62,374 nt of DNA, from contig DDQZ01000107.1 in NCBI GenBank assembly GCA_002343505.1, positions 1 to 62,374 on the forward strand, in the 5' to 3' direction. Source of the stretch: Verrucomicrobiaceae bacterium UBA2429 (GTDB lineage Bacteria > Verrucomicrobiota > Verrucomicrobiia > Verrucomicrobiales > Verrucomicrobiaceae). The notes under the pieces were generated by a model. It was given only the letters and a program-made list of their open reading frames with translations. It was not told where the DNA came from and ran no database searches. Shown in pieces: positions 27,842-37,955 of this stretch. Each line of letters begins with the position of its first letter. The stretch's first letter is position 1. Made by a program: the position numbers and the translations under genes.

Positions 27842-28584
27842 GGGGTGGAGAAGGCCTTGAAAAGCTCCTGCATTTCCTCGCGCAGTGTGGCGGGATCGCT
27901 GGTGCCGAGCGTGTGGGAAAGCTCCCGCTCAATCTGCCCCCGGTAGTGGGTGCGCATGCGGTGCAGCATGACGCGCAGCGCGCCCGCCGACATGCCCGCG
28001 CTGGCGGCCAGCTCGCCCAGTTGTGTTTCATCCCCCTGCTGGATCAGCGGGCCGAGCAGCAGCGTGTAGCGCTCCTGCCAGCCGCGCCTTTCGTAGTCGG
28101 CGCGCAGGGCTTCAAGAGCGCGGCCGAGCAGGGCGTTGGCCCACTCCCGGTTGTAGAGCGCCTCCAGGCTTTGCGCGGGGTCGCTCATTTGATAAACCTG
28201 CTCCGCTCGGGCGGGGTCCATGGCGGCATCCAGACAGACATGCTCCACGCCGCCGCCGCGTTTCTGGCGGGTGGCCTTCTGCCATTGCTGGGTGTGGAAG
28301 TTGTCAAAAGCGCGCAGCAGAAGCTGGCGCAGCTTGCCTTCGGCCTCGTCCGCCGTGGCAAAGGTCTCCCGGCGCAGGATGCTCTCGAAGAAGCCCTGCA
28401 CGGCGTCCTGCGCGTCATGCTCGCTCAACTGCCGCCGCCTGGCCACGCAGTAGAGCGGCTGCCAGTAGGCGCGGCAGAGAGTCTCCAGCGCGGCGCGCGC
28501 CTCTTCCTCCGTGCCCTCGCGCAACTGGTGCAGGAGCGACCAGCGTGTGGAGGGAAAGAGGGTGTCGGTGAGCGGAGCCGCCAT
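27838..28584 (-). CDS. ECF-like RNA polymerase sigma factor
   Basis: A 248-residue protein with sigma region 2 features: LFPSTRWSLLHQL, YWQPLYCVARRR and SEHDAQDAVQGFFESIL, which resembles the core-binding helix DAEDLVQETF. A C-terminal helix-turn-helix of region 4 type follows (TQLGELAASAGMSAGALRVMLHRMR). It belongs to the group often found beside Ser/Thr kinase genes in Planctomycetota and Verrucomicrobiota. Its stop overlaps the next gene's start (ATGA), so sigma factor and kinase are translationally coupled. No anti-sigma gene is visible; the kinase may regulate it instead, but that is inference. It is divergent from the 1936-residue secreted protein gene, a possible target. Confidence 0.85.
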   Translation of the reverse strand: MAAPLTDTLFPSTRWSLLHQLREGTEEEARAALETLCRAYWQPLYCVARRRQLSEHDAQDAVQGFFESILRRETFATADEAEGKLRQLLLRAFDNFHTQQWQKATRQKRGGGVEHVCLDAAMDPARAEQVYQMSDPAQSLEALYNREWANALLGRALEALRADYERRGWQERYTLLLGPLIQQGDETQLGELAASAGMSAGALRVMLHRMRTHYRGQIERELSHTLGTSDPATLREEMQELFKAFSTP

Positions 28585-28717
28585 GTGTGTGCCGCGCCGC
28601 TTTTCTCACCGGATGCAAATATTGTCACTTTTTTTCTGCCGGGGCGTAACGGCGGGCGGAAAACAGGACTGGAGAGGGTGACGGGCATTTCGCCCTGAAT
28701 CAGTAACCATCGCTCCC

Positions 28718-31700
28718 ATGAATCCCACATCCTCCCTGCCATGCGCGTCGAGTTTGCATCAGGCCCGAAAGGCTTGTTGCCACACAATGCGGCCCCACCA
28801 TCCCCCCGGAGACTCTCACTCTCCCAACAAAGAATCCGGGGGTTCGTCGCCACAAAATCCCCAGCGCGGCGCGCCTGGAAGGGTTCGCCCTTCACCAGGG
28901 CGGGCCTTGTGGCTGAGTGTCATGATGCTGCTGGCCTGGGTGGCCTGCGGAGCAAGCGCGGTGGCTGGAACCTGGAGCCAGACACCTTGGACGGGGGACT
29001 CCACCACGGGCATCCATGCATCCACCAATGTCTGGGCATATCGTTTTGGTTCTGCCACGACGGCGACGGTCAACGGAGTCACAGTGCCTGGCAGCCCTTT
29101 CTCTCTGACCAGCGCCAATGTGGACGTGACCCTCACCAGCAGCTACCAAGGTGCTGTGAACAATCTCACCGCGCTCGGTGGCACGGGCAGCGCGCTTCTG
29201 GCGCAGGACTTCGTGTACAACGGAGTCCAGGGTCCGCTCACCGCCACGGTGAAGAACCTCACCGTGGGTCAGAATTATGTCGTTTCTTTCTTCGGAGTCG
29301 GCTTTGATGCTGATGCGGCGAGGAATGTGAACTTCACCTCCGGCTCGGACAGCTTGGTGGTGAATCAAAACCACTACGGCCTGGGCAATGGCATCCGGGT
29401 GGATTACACCTTCACGGCAGAGGCAGCCACACGCGGTTTCACTCTCATGGAGACGGTGCCGTTCTATTCCTGGGGGTTGAACGCGATTGCCCTGAGCAGG
29501 AGCGCGAGTGCGCCAACGGCTGCGACCGGCGCGGCGGGCGGTGTGTTCACCACCACTGCGACTCTCGCCGGCAGCATCAACGCCAACGGGGCGGATACGA
29601 CAGTGACTTTCCAATACGGACTGACAACGAGTTACGGCTCGACGGTGACAGCCGCGCAGTCACCGGTAACCGGTGAGACTGACGTGGCGGTGAGCGCCGC
29701 AGTCAGCGGCCTGACACCGGGCACGACCTATCATTACCGCGTCGTCGGGCAGAACTTCCAGGGCACGACCCCTGGTGCTGACGCGACTTTTACCACGCCT
29801 GCGACGAACCTGGGACTTTATGCCCCGCCTGCAAACGGGGCGGATGTGTATGTGGCGGATGGGACGAATCACAAAATCGTCCGATACACTTCGTCTGGGA
29901 CTCTGGTTGGCGACTTCGCAACTTCCGCGACCGGCATCAACGGTCCCTCGTCCCTGGCCTTTGACTCGGCAGGCAATCTGTATGTCGGCAACAATGGCGA
30001 TGGCACGCTCTGGAAATATGCGCCCAATGGCACTGGCAGCCTCTTTGCCACGGTCCCCGACGGGGTTTGGAACATGGCTTTTGACGCGGATGGAAACTTG
30101 TATGTCTCCAACTTCGGCACAGCGATCACGAAGATCAGCCCGTCAGGGACGAATCTGGGCAACGTGGACAACTTCAGCGGCTCGCACACTTGCCTGGGCG
30201 TGGCCTTCGACGCGGCTGGCACACTTTGGGCGGGCGACCATTTCGCATTTTCCATCAATCGCTATCCTCCGGGCCAGGCCGCGACGCGCCACACGCAATC
30301 CGCCGTGAACAATCCAAGAGGGCTGGCTTTCGACACTGCCGGAAACCTCTTTGTGGCCAACATCGGCAACACAACGATCTCGAAATATGCATTCACTGGC
30401 GGCGCGCTTTCGACAACGGGCTCGGTGTTCGCCACCACCAGCGGCTTCAATCCTTTGTGCCTTGCGTTCGACAGCACGGGGAACCTCTACGCGACTGCGA
30501 ACAACAGCGGTGTCGTTGGAAAGTATTCCTCCACGGGAAGTTATCTCGGTGCTTTTGCGACCGTGTCGGGAAGCTCCCTGATCAGGGGGATCGCGTTCAG
30601 CCCCCTCGCGGATGCGCCTATGGTATCCTCGCCCACAAGCACTTCCGTCACCGCCACCGGGGCAACCCTGGGCGGTAACGTCACCGCTGACGGCGGTGCC
30701 TCGATCACCGAGCGCGGTGTGGTTTATTCAGCGACGGCAACCAACAGCAATCCTGCCATCGGGGGCTCGGGCGTGACCAAGGTGACGGCGCCTGGGACGA
30801 CGGGCGTCTTCACCACCGGGGTAAGCGGCCTGACCACGCGCACGTCTTACAGCTTCAAAGCCTATGCCATCAACGGCGCGGGAACGAGTTACTCTGACAC
30901 CGGCACTTTCTCCACGCCGAACACCCTGCCGACCGCTCCGAATGGAAATGCCACCGGCACCACTGGCGACCCGAACACGGTGACGATCAGCTTCCCGGCG
31001 ACGGATGCCGATGGCGACGCGGTGGCGATTACCGGGGCGGTTTCCGGCACCGGCATCATGGTGGATTCCTTCACGGCAACGACAGTCACCTTCACTCCCG
31101 CCGCCAGCTTCACCGGCGACGGCAGCTTCACTTACACGGTGGGTGACGGTTTCGGCGGCACGGCCACAGGGACGATCACTGTGGCGGTGACGGACAATGA
31201 CGCGCCGGTGGCGGGCGCGCCCACGGAAGGCTTCACTTTGCTGGCGCTGACAGTGGATGCCGGCACAGGCGTGGTGGATCTGCCGGACTACCGCAGCCAG
31301 GTGGTGGCCTTGGACAATGTGGGCGTGGTGAGCCTCGCCCAGGCACCGGCTCCAGGCTCTGTCCTCGGGCAGGGTCCGGTGCAGGTGAGCATCACGGCGG
31401 AAGACGCGGCGGGCAATGTGTCGGACGCCTTGGTCCTGACAGTTGTCGTGGGTCCGGCCGTCGCTCCGGTGGCAGGCTGGTCCTTCACCGCATGGACGGG
31501 CGACTCCAGCACGGGCATTCACGCATCCAGCAATGTCTGGGCGCATCGTTTTGGTTCGGCTGCGACGGCGACAGTCAACGGAGTCACCGTGCCTGGCAGC
31601 CCCTTTTCGCTGACCAGCGCCGATGTGGACGTGACTCTCACCAGCAGCTACCAGGGTGCTGTGAACAATCTCACCGCGCTCGGCGGCACGGGCAGCGCGC

Positions 31701-34528
31701 TTCTGGCTCAGGACTTCGTGTACAACGGAGTCCAAGGTCCGCTCACCGCCACGGTGAAGAACCTCACTGTCGGCCAGAAGTATGCCGTTTCTTTCTTCGG
31801 CGTGGGTTTTGACGCCGGGGTCGCGCGCAGTGTGAACTTCACCTCCGGAGCTGACAGCCAGGTGGTGAATCAAAACCACTACGGCCTGGGCAATGGCATC
31901 CGGGTGGACTACCACTTCACCGCCACGGCGGCGACACGCGCCTTCACACTCATGGAGACGGCGCCTCTTTATTCCTGGGGTCTGAATGCCATCACGCTGC
32001 GCAAGGTGTCCGTCCCCGATCTGGTGACGGATGCGGCCACGGACGTGACCACAGAGAGCGCCACGCTCAATGCCACGGTCAATCCCGACGGTCTGGCTGC
32101 CACCGCGCACTTTGAGTATGGCTTGACCACCGCCTACGGCAGCACCGCCGCCATCACTCTCTCCCCTGCGGACGGCTCCTCCGCCCAGGCTGTGAGCGCG
32201 CCCGTCAGCGGCCTCACCGCGGGCAGGACTTACCACTACCGCGTGGCGTTGACGAACCTGCACGGCACTTTCTACGGGGACGACCAGACCTTCAGCACGG
32301 TGCAGATACCGTCCTTGTTCGCCCTGAGCGCAAGAACCATCAGCGTTCCGCAGGGCAGTGCCAGTGTGATGATCCCGCTTCACCGCACAGGCGGCAGCCA
32401 TGCCGCGGGTGTACAGCTTTCCACCGTGGATGGCACGGCTTCCGCAGTGCCGCCCTTCGCGGCGGGTCTCGCGGCCAAGGATTATCAGGCGCTGACCACC
32501 ACGGTGGACTTCGCCGAGGGGGAGATGCAGAAGGAGGTGGAGATCACCCTCATTCCGCGCGCAGGCACCAATGTGCCGAACACACGCTTCCAGGTGATCC
32601 TCACCGGTGCGGGCTGGGATGATATTCCGGCCGATCCCAAACTCGGACATCCCATCACCGCCACGGTGCAGGTGCTGGCGAATGACACCACGGCTCCGAC
32701 ATTGACCGTGAAGACCCCGGCCAATGGGGCCACCCTCAACCATGCGCCGCCGGTCATCATCACCGGCACGGTGGGTGACAAATACGGCATTGACCGAGTG
32801 GAGATCGAGCACGGGGGCGAACTCATCGAAGCGGATCTGGGCTCGGCCACCCGCTCCACGTCCATTCCCTTCAGTGGCGAGATCTACCCCGCCGCTGACG
32901 GCCCGGTCACCTTCACCGTCACCGCCTATGACCTGAATGGGAACAGCACCGTGGTGACACGCGCGTTCAACCATGTCCGCTGGTATGACGTGGTGGTCTC
33001 CCGCTCCGTGCCCGGCGGCCTTGCCACACCCGAGGCGGCTGGCATGGTGACTCTGGCCTCCACCAAAGGCAGCTTCTCCACGCTGCAACCTGCCAGAGGC
33101 TCGATAGACCAGCAAGGCTCCGTGCTGCCCGGCGCGCCTGTCACCCTCACCGCCAGGCCCGCCGCAGGGCATGTCTTCTCCCATTGGGAAGGGCTGCCTG
33201 TAGATGCTGTCATGAGCGGGGCCGTGGCCTCCTTCACCATGCCTGCGGAGGATGTCACGGAAATCCTCGCCGTCTTTGTGGCGAACCCCTTCGCCGCCCT
33301 CGGCACCACCGCCGTGTTTCACGGGCTGCTGGCCCCGCATCAAACGCAGCGCAGCAATGCCGCGCTCGGTTCCCTGAACGCCACCCTCACGACGAGCACG
33401 GGTGCTCTGAGTGGCAAGCTCCTGCTCGGCGGTGTCACCACATCCTTTGCCGGCACCGTGCAGGGCAATGGCGACGTGTGGCTGAAAAACGCCGGGGGTC
33501 CGATGACCGGAGCGCTCGAAATTCCCGGCATCGGCACGCTGGTGCTGTTCTTTGCCTCGGACTCGCTGGACATCTCCCTCTTCGGGGCGGACACCGACTC
33601 CTTCGGCACAGCCCGGGCGGCGATTCACAGCGCTGCGAACCCCGTGCCCGCCACGCTGCTCAATGACGCAAAGCAGGGCTTTTACACCGTGGCCCTGCCT
33701 GCTCTGGAGCAGACCCCGTCGAAACCGGCCTCCACCTATCCGCAGGGCGCCGGCTACGGCACCCTGACTCTGAAAACCAATGGCACGCTCACCCTCGCCG
33801 GCGTGCTGGCGGATGGCAGCAAATTCACCGCCGCCTCCGCGCTCGTCTCCGGCAACACCAGCCCGGTCCATGCGCAACTGCCCACTCCCGGCTCCGCCAC
33901 GCTGAAAGGCGGCAGCCTGCTGGGCATGCTGGCCTTTGACCCGGATGCGCCGGACACGGATGTCAGCAGCGCCAGCCTGGGATGGGCCGTGTTCGGCGGC
34001 AAAGGCGGCCCGCCGCCGGAGAGCGGCAGCGGCCTGCTGTGGCTGCGCCCCGGGGTGGTGCAGCAAACCGGCACGACCGCCGCCGCGCTCGCCACGCAGC
34101 TTTACACCGAAGGCTGGGAGCAGGGCATCACCGTGGGCCTCGTTGGCGCGCTGTATGACAAAGCCGTCACTGTGCAGAGCGCCCTTGGGCTGCCCGCCGC
34201 CGGGCCGGATGGAAATGCCGTGCTGGCCTTTGAAGATGGCAAGCTCCTCGACACCGTGGCCTACACCACCCTCAACGTGGATGGCGGCAAAGTGGTCAAA
34301 CTGCCCTCCACCGACAAGCGCTACACGCTCACCCTGACCGGCAACACTGGCGCGATGAAGGGCGCCTTCACTCCCTTCTGGAGCAATCCCGGAACGGCGC
34401 TGCCCGCCTTCAACGGCGTCATTCTGCAAAAGGGCGCCAACAAGGGCGGCTGGGGCCACTTCATCAGCAACCGCCAGCACGATCTCGATCCGCAGAGTGG
34501 CAGCGTCACCCTGGGCGCGCAACCCTGA
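28718..34528 (+). CDS. Giant secreted multidomain protein with duplicated domain, NHL-like propeller and beta-sandwich modules
   Basis: A 1936-residue protein if started at 28718. The signal-peptide core (ALWLSVMMLLAWVACG) begins only at ~63, so the true start may be an internal ATG such as M24, M69 or M70. A ~165-residue module (WTGDSTTGIHAS...YSWGLNAI) occurs at ~86-255 and again at ~921-1090, and the DNA is nearly identical. After the first copy come a fibronectin-like domain and a six-or-so-blade NHL-like propeller (DVYVADGTNHKIVRY, LAFDSAGNLYVGN). Further beta domains follow, including Calx-beta-like (~1205-1330) and InlB-B-like (GHVFSHWEG). The last ~400 residues match in pattern the C-terminus of the protein at 407-4891. 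No enzyme motif is seen; a surface or adhesion role is a guess. Confidence 0.85.
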   Translation: MNPTSSLPCASSLHQARKACCHTMRPHHPPGDSHSPNKESGGSSPQNPQRGAPGRVRPSPGRALWLSVMMLLAWVACGASAVAGTWSQTPWTGDSTTGIHASTNVWAYRFGSATTATVNGVTVPGSPFSLTSANVDVTLTSSYQGAVNNLTALGGTGSALLAQDFVYNGVQGPLTATVKNLTVGQNYVVSFFGVGFDADAARNVNFTSGSDSLVVNQNHYGLGNGIRVDYTFTAEAATRGFTLMETVPFYSWGLNAIALSRSASAPTAATGAAGGVFTTTATLAGSINANGADTTVTFQYGLTTSYGSTVTAAQSPVTGETDVAVSAAVSGLTPGTTYHYRVVGQNFQGTTPGADATFTTPATNLGLYAPPANGADVYVADGTNHKIVRYTSSGTLVGDFATSATGINGPSSLAFDSAGNLYVGNNGDGTLWKYAPNGTGSLFATVPDGVWNMAFDADGNLYVSNFGTAITKISPSGTNLGNVDNFSGSHTCLGVAFDAAGTLWAGDHFAFSINRYPPGQAATRHTQSAVNNPRGLAFDTAGNLFVANIGNTTISKYAFTGGALSTTGSVFATTSGFNPLCLAFDSTGNLYATANNSGVVGKYSSTGSYLGAFATVSGSSLIRGIAFSPLADAPMVSSPTSTSVTATGATLGGNVTADGGASITERGVVYSATATNSNPAIGGSGVTKVTAPGTTGVFTTGVSGLTTRTSYSFKAYAINGAGTSYSDTGTFSTPNTLPTAPNGNATGTTGDPNTVTISFPATDADGDAVAITGAVSGTGIMVDSFTATTVTFTPAASFTGDGSFTYTVGDGFGGTATGTITVAVTDNDAPVAGAPTEGFTLLALTVDAGTGVVDLPDYRSQVVALDNVGVVSLAQAPAPGSVLGQGPVQVSITAEDAAGNVSDALVLTVVVGPAVAPVAGWSFTAWTGDSSTGIHASSNVWAHRFGSAATATVNGVTVPGSPFSLTSADVDVTLTSSYQGAVNNLTALGGTGSALLAQDFVYNGVQGPLTATVKNLTVGQKYAVSFFGVGFDAGVARSVNFTSGADSQVVNQNHYGLGNGIRVDYHFTATAATRAFTLMETAPLYSWGLNAITLRKVSVPDLVTDAATDVTTESATLNATVNPDGLAATAHFEYGLTTAYGSTAAITLSPADGSSAQAVSAPVSGLTAGRTYHYRVALTNLHGTFYGDDQTFSTVQIPSLFALSARTISVPQGSASVMIPLHRTGGSHAAGVQLSTVDGTASAVPPFAAGLAAKDYQALTTTVDFAEGEMQKEVEITLIPRAGTNVPNTRFQVILTGAGWDDIPADPKLGHPITATVQVLANDTTAPTLTVKTPANGATLNHAPPVIITGTVGDKYGIDRVEIEHGGELIEADLGSATRSTSIPFSGEIYPAADGPVTFTVTAYDLNGNSTVVTRAFNHVRWYDVVVSRSVPGGLATPEAAGMVTLASTKGSFSTLQPARGSIDQQGSVLPGAPVTLTARPAAGHVFSHWEGLPVDAVMSGAVASFTMPAEDVTEILAVFVANPFAALGTTAVFHGLLAPHQTQRSNAALGSLNATLTTSTGALSGKLLLGGVTTSFAGTVQGNGDVWLKNAGGPMTGALEIPGIGTLVLFFASDSLDISLFGADTDSFGTARAAIHSAANPVPATLLNDAKQGFYTVALPALEQTPSKPASTYPQGAGYGTLTLKTNGTLTLAGVLADGSKFTAASALVSGNTSPVHAQLPTPGSATLKGGSLLGMLAFDPDAPDTDVSSASLGWAVFGGKGGPPPESGSGLLWLRPGVVQQTGTTAAALATQLYTEGWEQGITVGLVGALYDKAVTVQSALGLPAAGPDGNAVLAFEDGKLLDTVAYTTLNVDGGKVVKLPSTDKRYTLTLTGNTGAMKGAFTPFWSNPGTALPAFNGVILQKGANKGGWGHFISNRQHDLDPQSGSVTLGAQP

Positions 34529-34560
34529 TCCGCTGTCCAGTCACAAGACTCGAAACCTCA

Positions 34561-34591
34561 AAGCCGCAGCCTTCCAGGCTGCGGCTTTTTT
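34561..34591. terminator. Strong rho-independent terminator
   Basis: An 11-bp perfect stem (aagccgcagcc / ggctgcggctt) with loop ttcca is followed by further T residues. It ends the plus-strand giant gene, 32 bp after its stop, and lies between convergent genes, so it may also act on fabH transcripts. Confidence 0.9.
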
Positions 34592-34609
34592 ATCCGCATG
34601 ATTTGAGCC

Positions 34610-35612
<1,003 letters not shown>

Positions 35613-35626
<14 letters not shown>

Positions 35627-36632
35627 GGATGAGGAAGTGCTGGGAGACGGTGGCCTCGATGTGCGGGTTGATCTGCTGGGTGATGGTGTCGCAGGCCATG
35701 CGGATGGCGTTTTTCATGGCATAGGCGCTGGCGCCGCCGTGCGCGATGATGGTGATGCCGTTGAGGCCGAGCAATGGCATGCCCCCGGCCTCGTCGGCGC
35801 TGATGCGCTTGTGGACGCGCTTGAAGGCGGGCCTGGCGAGCTTGCCGCCGAGCATGGTCATTGTGGAGGCCATGATCTCGCCCTTGATCATGGTGATGAG
35901 GGACTCGGCGAGGGCCTCGGAGGTTTTGAGGATGATGTTGCCGGTGAAGCCGTCGCACACGACCACGTCGGGCGGTTCGTGCCAGAGGTCGTGGCCTTCG
36001 ACGTTGCCGATGAAGTTGAGACCGGGCGTGGTGCGCAGGAGCTTGGCGGTCTCCTTGCAGAGGGCGTTGCCTTTTTCCTCCTCGGTGCCGTTGGACATGA
36101 GGCCTACGCGCGGTTTCCGGCGGCCCAGGACGTGCTCGGCATAGGCGCTGCCCATGAGGGCGTTTTGCACGAGGTGCTCGGGCAGGCTGTCGGGGTTGGC
36201 CCCGGCGTCAATGAGCACCCAGTGGTGAGAGACTGAGGGCATGATGGCGGCGATGGCGGGCCGCTCGATATGCGGCAGGGTGCGCAGCTTGATGAGGCTG
36301 GCGGTGACGGCGGCGCCGGTGTGGCCGGCGCTGACGACGGCGTCGGCTTTTTTGTCCTTCACCAGGTCCACGGCGCGGGAGATGGAGCTGTCCTTTTTTT
36401 TGCGCACGGCGTCGAGGCCGCTGTCGCTCATGTCCACAACCTGCAGGGCGGGCACGATCTCAAGCTTCGGGCTGGCAATACCCTGGGCGGCCATCTCGCG
36501 CTCGATGACTTCCGGCACGCCGACGAGGAGAATTTTTTCGATCCGGGGCAGCGTTTCGAGGGCGAGCTTGACGCCGCCCATGGGGTTTTGCGGGGCGTGG
36601 TCGCCGCCCATCACATCCAACGCGATTTTCAT
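35613..36632 (-). CDS. plsX: Phosphate acyltransferase PlsX
   Basis: A 339-residue enzyme that makes acyl-phosphate from acyl-ACP for phospholipid synthesis. The start at 36632 gives MKIALDVMGGDHAPQNP, the canonical N-terminus, and a GGAGG lies directly upstream; the frame is open to 36722 without meaning. Other family features are SAGHTGA and VCDGFTGNIILKTSE. The usual upstream partner rpmF (ribosomal protein L32) is absent; pfkA precedes it after 83 bp. It overlaps fabH by 14 bp. Confidence 0.96.
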
Positions 36633-36715
36633 GCCTCCGATTTGGTCTTTAAATGATAGGGAGTGTAAAGCGGAACGACGGTGGATTGCAAACACGGAAA
36701 AGCCGCCGGAATGGC

Positions 36716-37861
36716 TCACCAAAAGCTGAGCGCCTCATGCAGGTCGTCCATGGCGCGCGTGGCGCTGGCGCGCTCGGGCATGTCCGGGCAGTCGAAGGGG
36801 ACAAGGGCCACGCGGTTTTCACGCAGGGCGGTGATGCCGTTGCCGCAGTCCGGGTCGAGCAGAGATTTCCAGGCTTTCTCCGCGAAACGCGCGGCCAGAA
36901 TGCAATCCTGAGGGGTGGCATGGCCGCCGCGCTGCAGGTGGCCGAGCACGGAAGGGCGCACTTCGAGATCCGAGAAGGCGCCTTCGGTCCGGTCGAAGTA
37001 TTTTTGAAAAGCGTCCTTGAGCACATACGCACCGTTGCGGTTTTGCGGAGGATCAAATTTCACACCCTCGGCCAGCAGCACGATGGCGTGTCCCCTGCCC
37101 CGTATCATTGCCTCCTCAATGCGATGGGCCAGCTTTTCGATCTGCGCGGCGTCGAGCGGGCCGCCCTCGGGTGTGATGACCATCTCCGCGCCTGAGGCGA
37201 GGGCGGCCATGCGCGCGAGGTCGCCGCTCTCGCGCCCCATGGTCTCGAGCACCATGACGCGCCGGTGGCTGCGGGCGGTGTCTATGAAATGGTCCACGGC
37301 CCAGACAAGTGTGTGGACCGCCGTGTCCACGCCCAGGGAGAGCTCGGTGAACTGGAGGTCGTTGTCTATGGTGGCGGGCACGCCGATGATGCGCAGGCCG
37401 CTTTCTTCGGCAAGGCACCTGGCCCCGGCAAGGGAACCGTCTCCACCCACGACGACGAGGGCGCGAACGCCAAGCGCGCCGAGGAGGGCGATGACTTCCG
37501 CCCGCACCTCCCGCTTTTCGAATTCCTTGCAGCGCGCGGAACCAAGGACAGTGCCGCCTTTGCCCATGATGCCGCTGACTGAGGCGTGGTCCATGAGCAC
37601 GACCGGCTGGTTTTCGATCATTCCCTTGCGCCCTGGATTTCTAACGATGGCGTCTTTGAGCTGCTGAAGCTCGACAGGAGACGCGCCCGCCTGGCGCGCG
37701 GCCTTGACGAGGCCGCGGTAGCCGTCCTTGATGCCAAGCACGGGCACATTATGTCGGTTGAGTCCGAGCCTCACCAAGGCCCTGAGGAAGGCGTTCATGC
37801 CGGGAGCGTCGCCGCCGCTGCAAAGTACGGCGACCGGGTTTTCGGGAAAAAAGTCTGTCAT
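36716..37861 (-). CDS. pfkA: 6-phosphofructokinase
   Basis: A 381-residue PFK family A enzyme of the cytoplasmic glycolytic pathway. CSGGDAPGMN lies at the N-terminus and the phosphate-binding VGGDGS at ~138-143; the Gly after Asp suggests ATP rather than pyrophosphate as donor. The catalytic segment is PATIDND (~162-168), where Ala replaces the Gly of ATP enzymes or the Lys of pyrophosphate enzymes, so donor choice is not certain. MGRESGDLA and ITPEGG are also conserved. A hairpin sits just before the start codon (37872-37898). The gene follows ilvN in the same direction after 94 bp. Confidence 0.92.
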   Translation of the reverse strand: MTDFFPENPVAVLCSGGDAPGMNAFLRALVRLGLNRHNVPVLGIKDGYRGLVKAARQAGASPVELQQLKDAIVRNPGRKGMIENQPVVLMDHASVSGIMGKGGTVLGSARCKEFEKREVRAEVIALLGALGVRALVVVGGDGSLAGARCLAEESGLRIIGVPATIDNDLQFTELSLGVDTAVHTLVWAVDHFIDTARSHRRVMVLETMGRESGDLARMAALASGAEMVITPEGGPLDAAQIEKLAHRIEEAMIRGRGHAIVLLAEGVKFDPPQNRNGAYVLKDAFQKYFDRTEGAFSDLEVRPSVLGHLQRGGHATPQDCILAARFAEKAWKSLLDPDCGNGITALRENRVALVPFDCPDMPERASATRAMDDLHEALSFW

Positions 37862-37871
37862 GAAGGGAGAA

Positions 37872-37898
37872 GCCCGCCGACCATCATATCTGGCGGGC
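37872..37898 (-). promoter_or_regulatory. 7-bp hairpin in the ilvN-pfkA gap
   Basis: gcccgcc (37872-37878) and ggcgggc (37892-37898) pair around a 13-nt loop, ten bases upstream of the pfkA start. There is no T-run after the stem on the minus strand, so it is either a weak terminator for ilvN or a 5' leader structure of pfkA. Confidence 0.35.
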
Positions 37899-37955
37899 CT
37901 CCAGTCATAGCGAACGCTCCAACGCTGGCAAGCGGCGGGTTTCCCTGCCGTGAAA

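Noticed and set aside
407..28600. FGE-like modules as targets of a diversity-generating retroelement
   Set aside because: FGE/C-type-lectin folds are typical retroelement targets, but no reverse transcriptase frame and no template repeat with adenine-specific changes were seen, and the modules are not at the variable C-terminal end in the usual way.
28735..28890. Separate small gene or dispersed element before the giant protein's signal peptide
   Set aside because: The region contains two similar short phrases (around ttgttgccacacaatg and ttcgtcgccacaaaat) and could be a repeat, but nothing else supports a gene and no second copy exists in the window.
30728..34522. 1264-residue minus-strand frame opposite the giant secreted protein
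   Set aside because: No domain or signal is seen in it. The plus-strand frame has a signal peptide, recognised beta modules and a terminator at its end.
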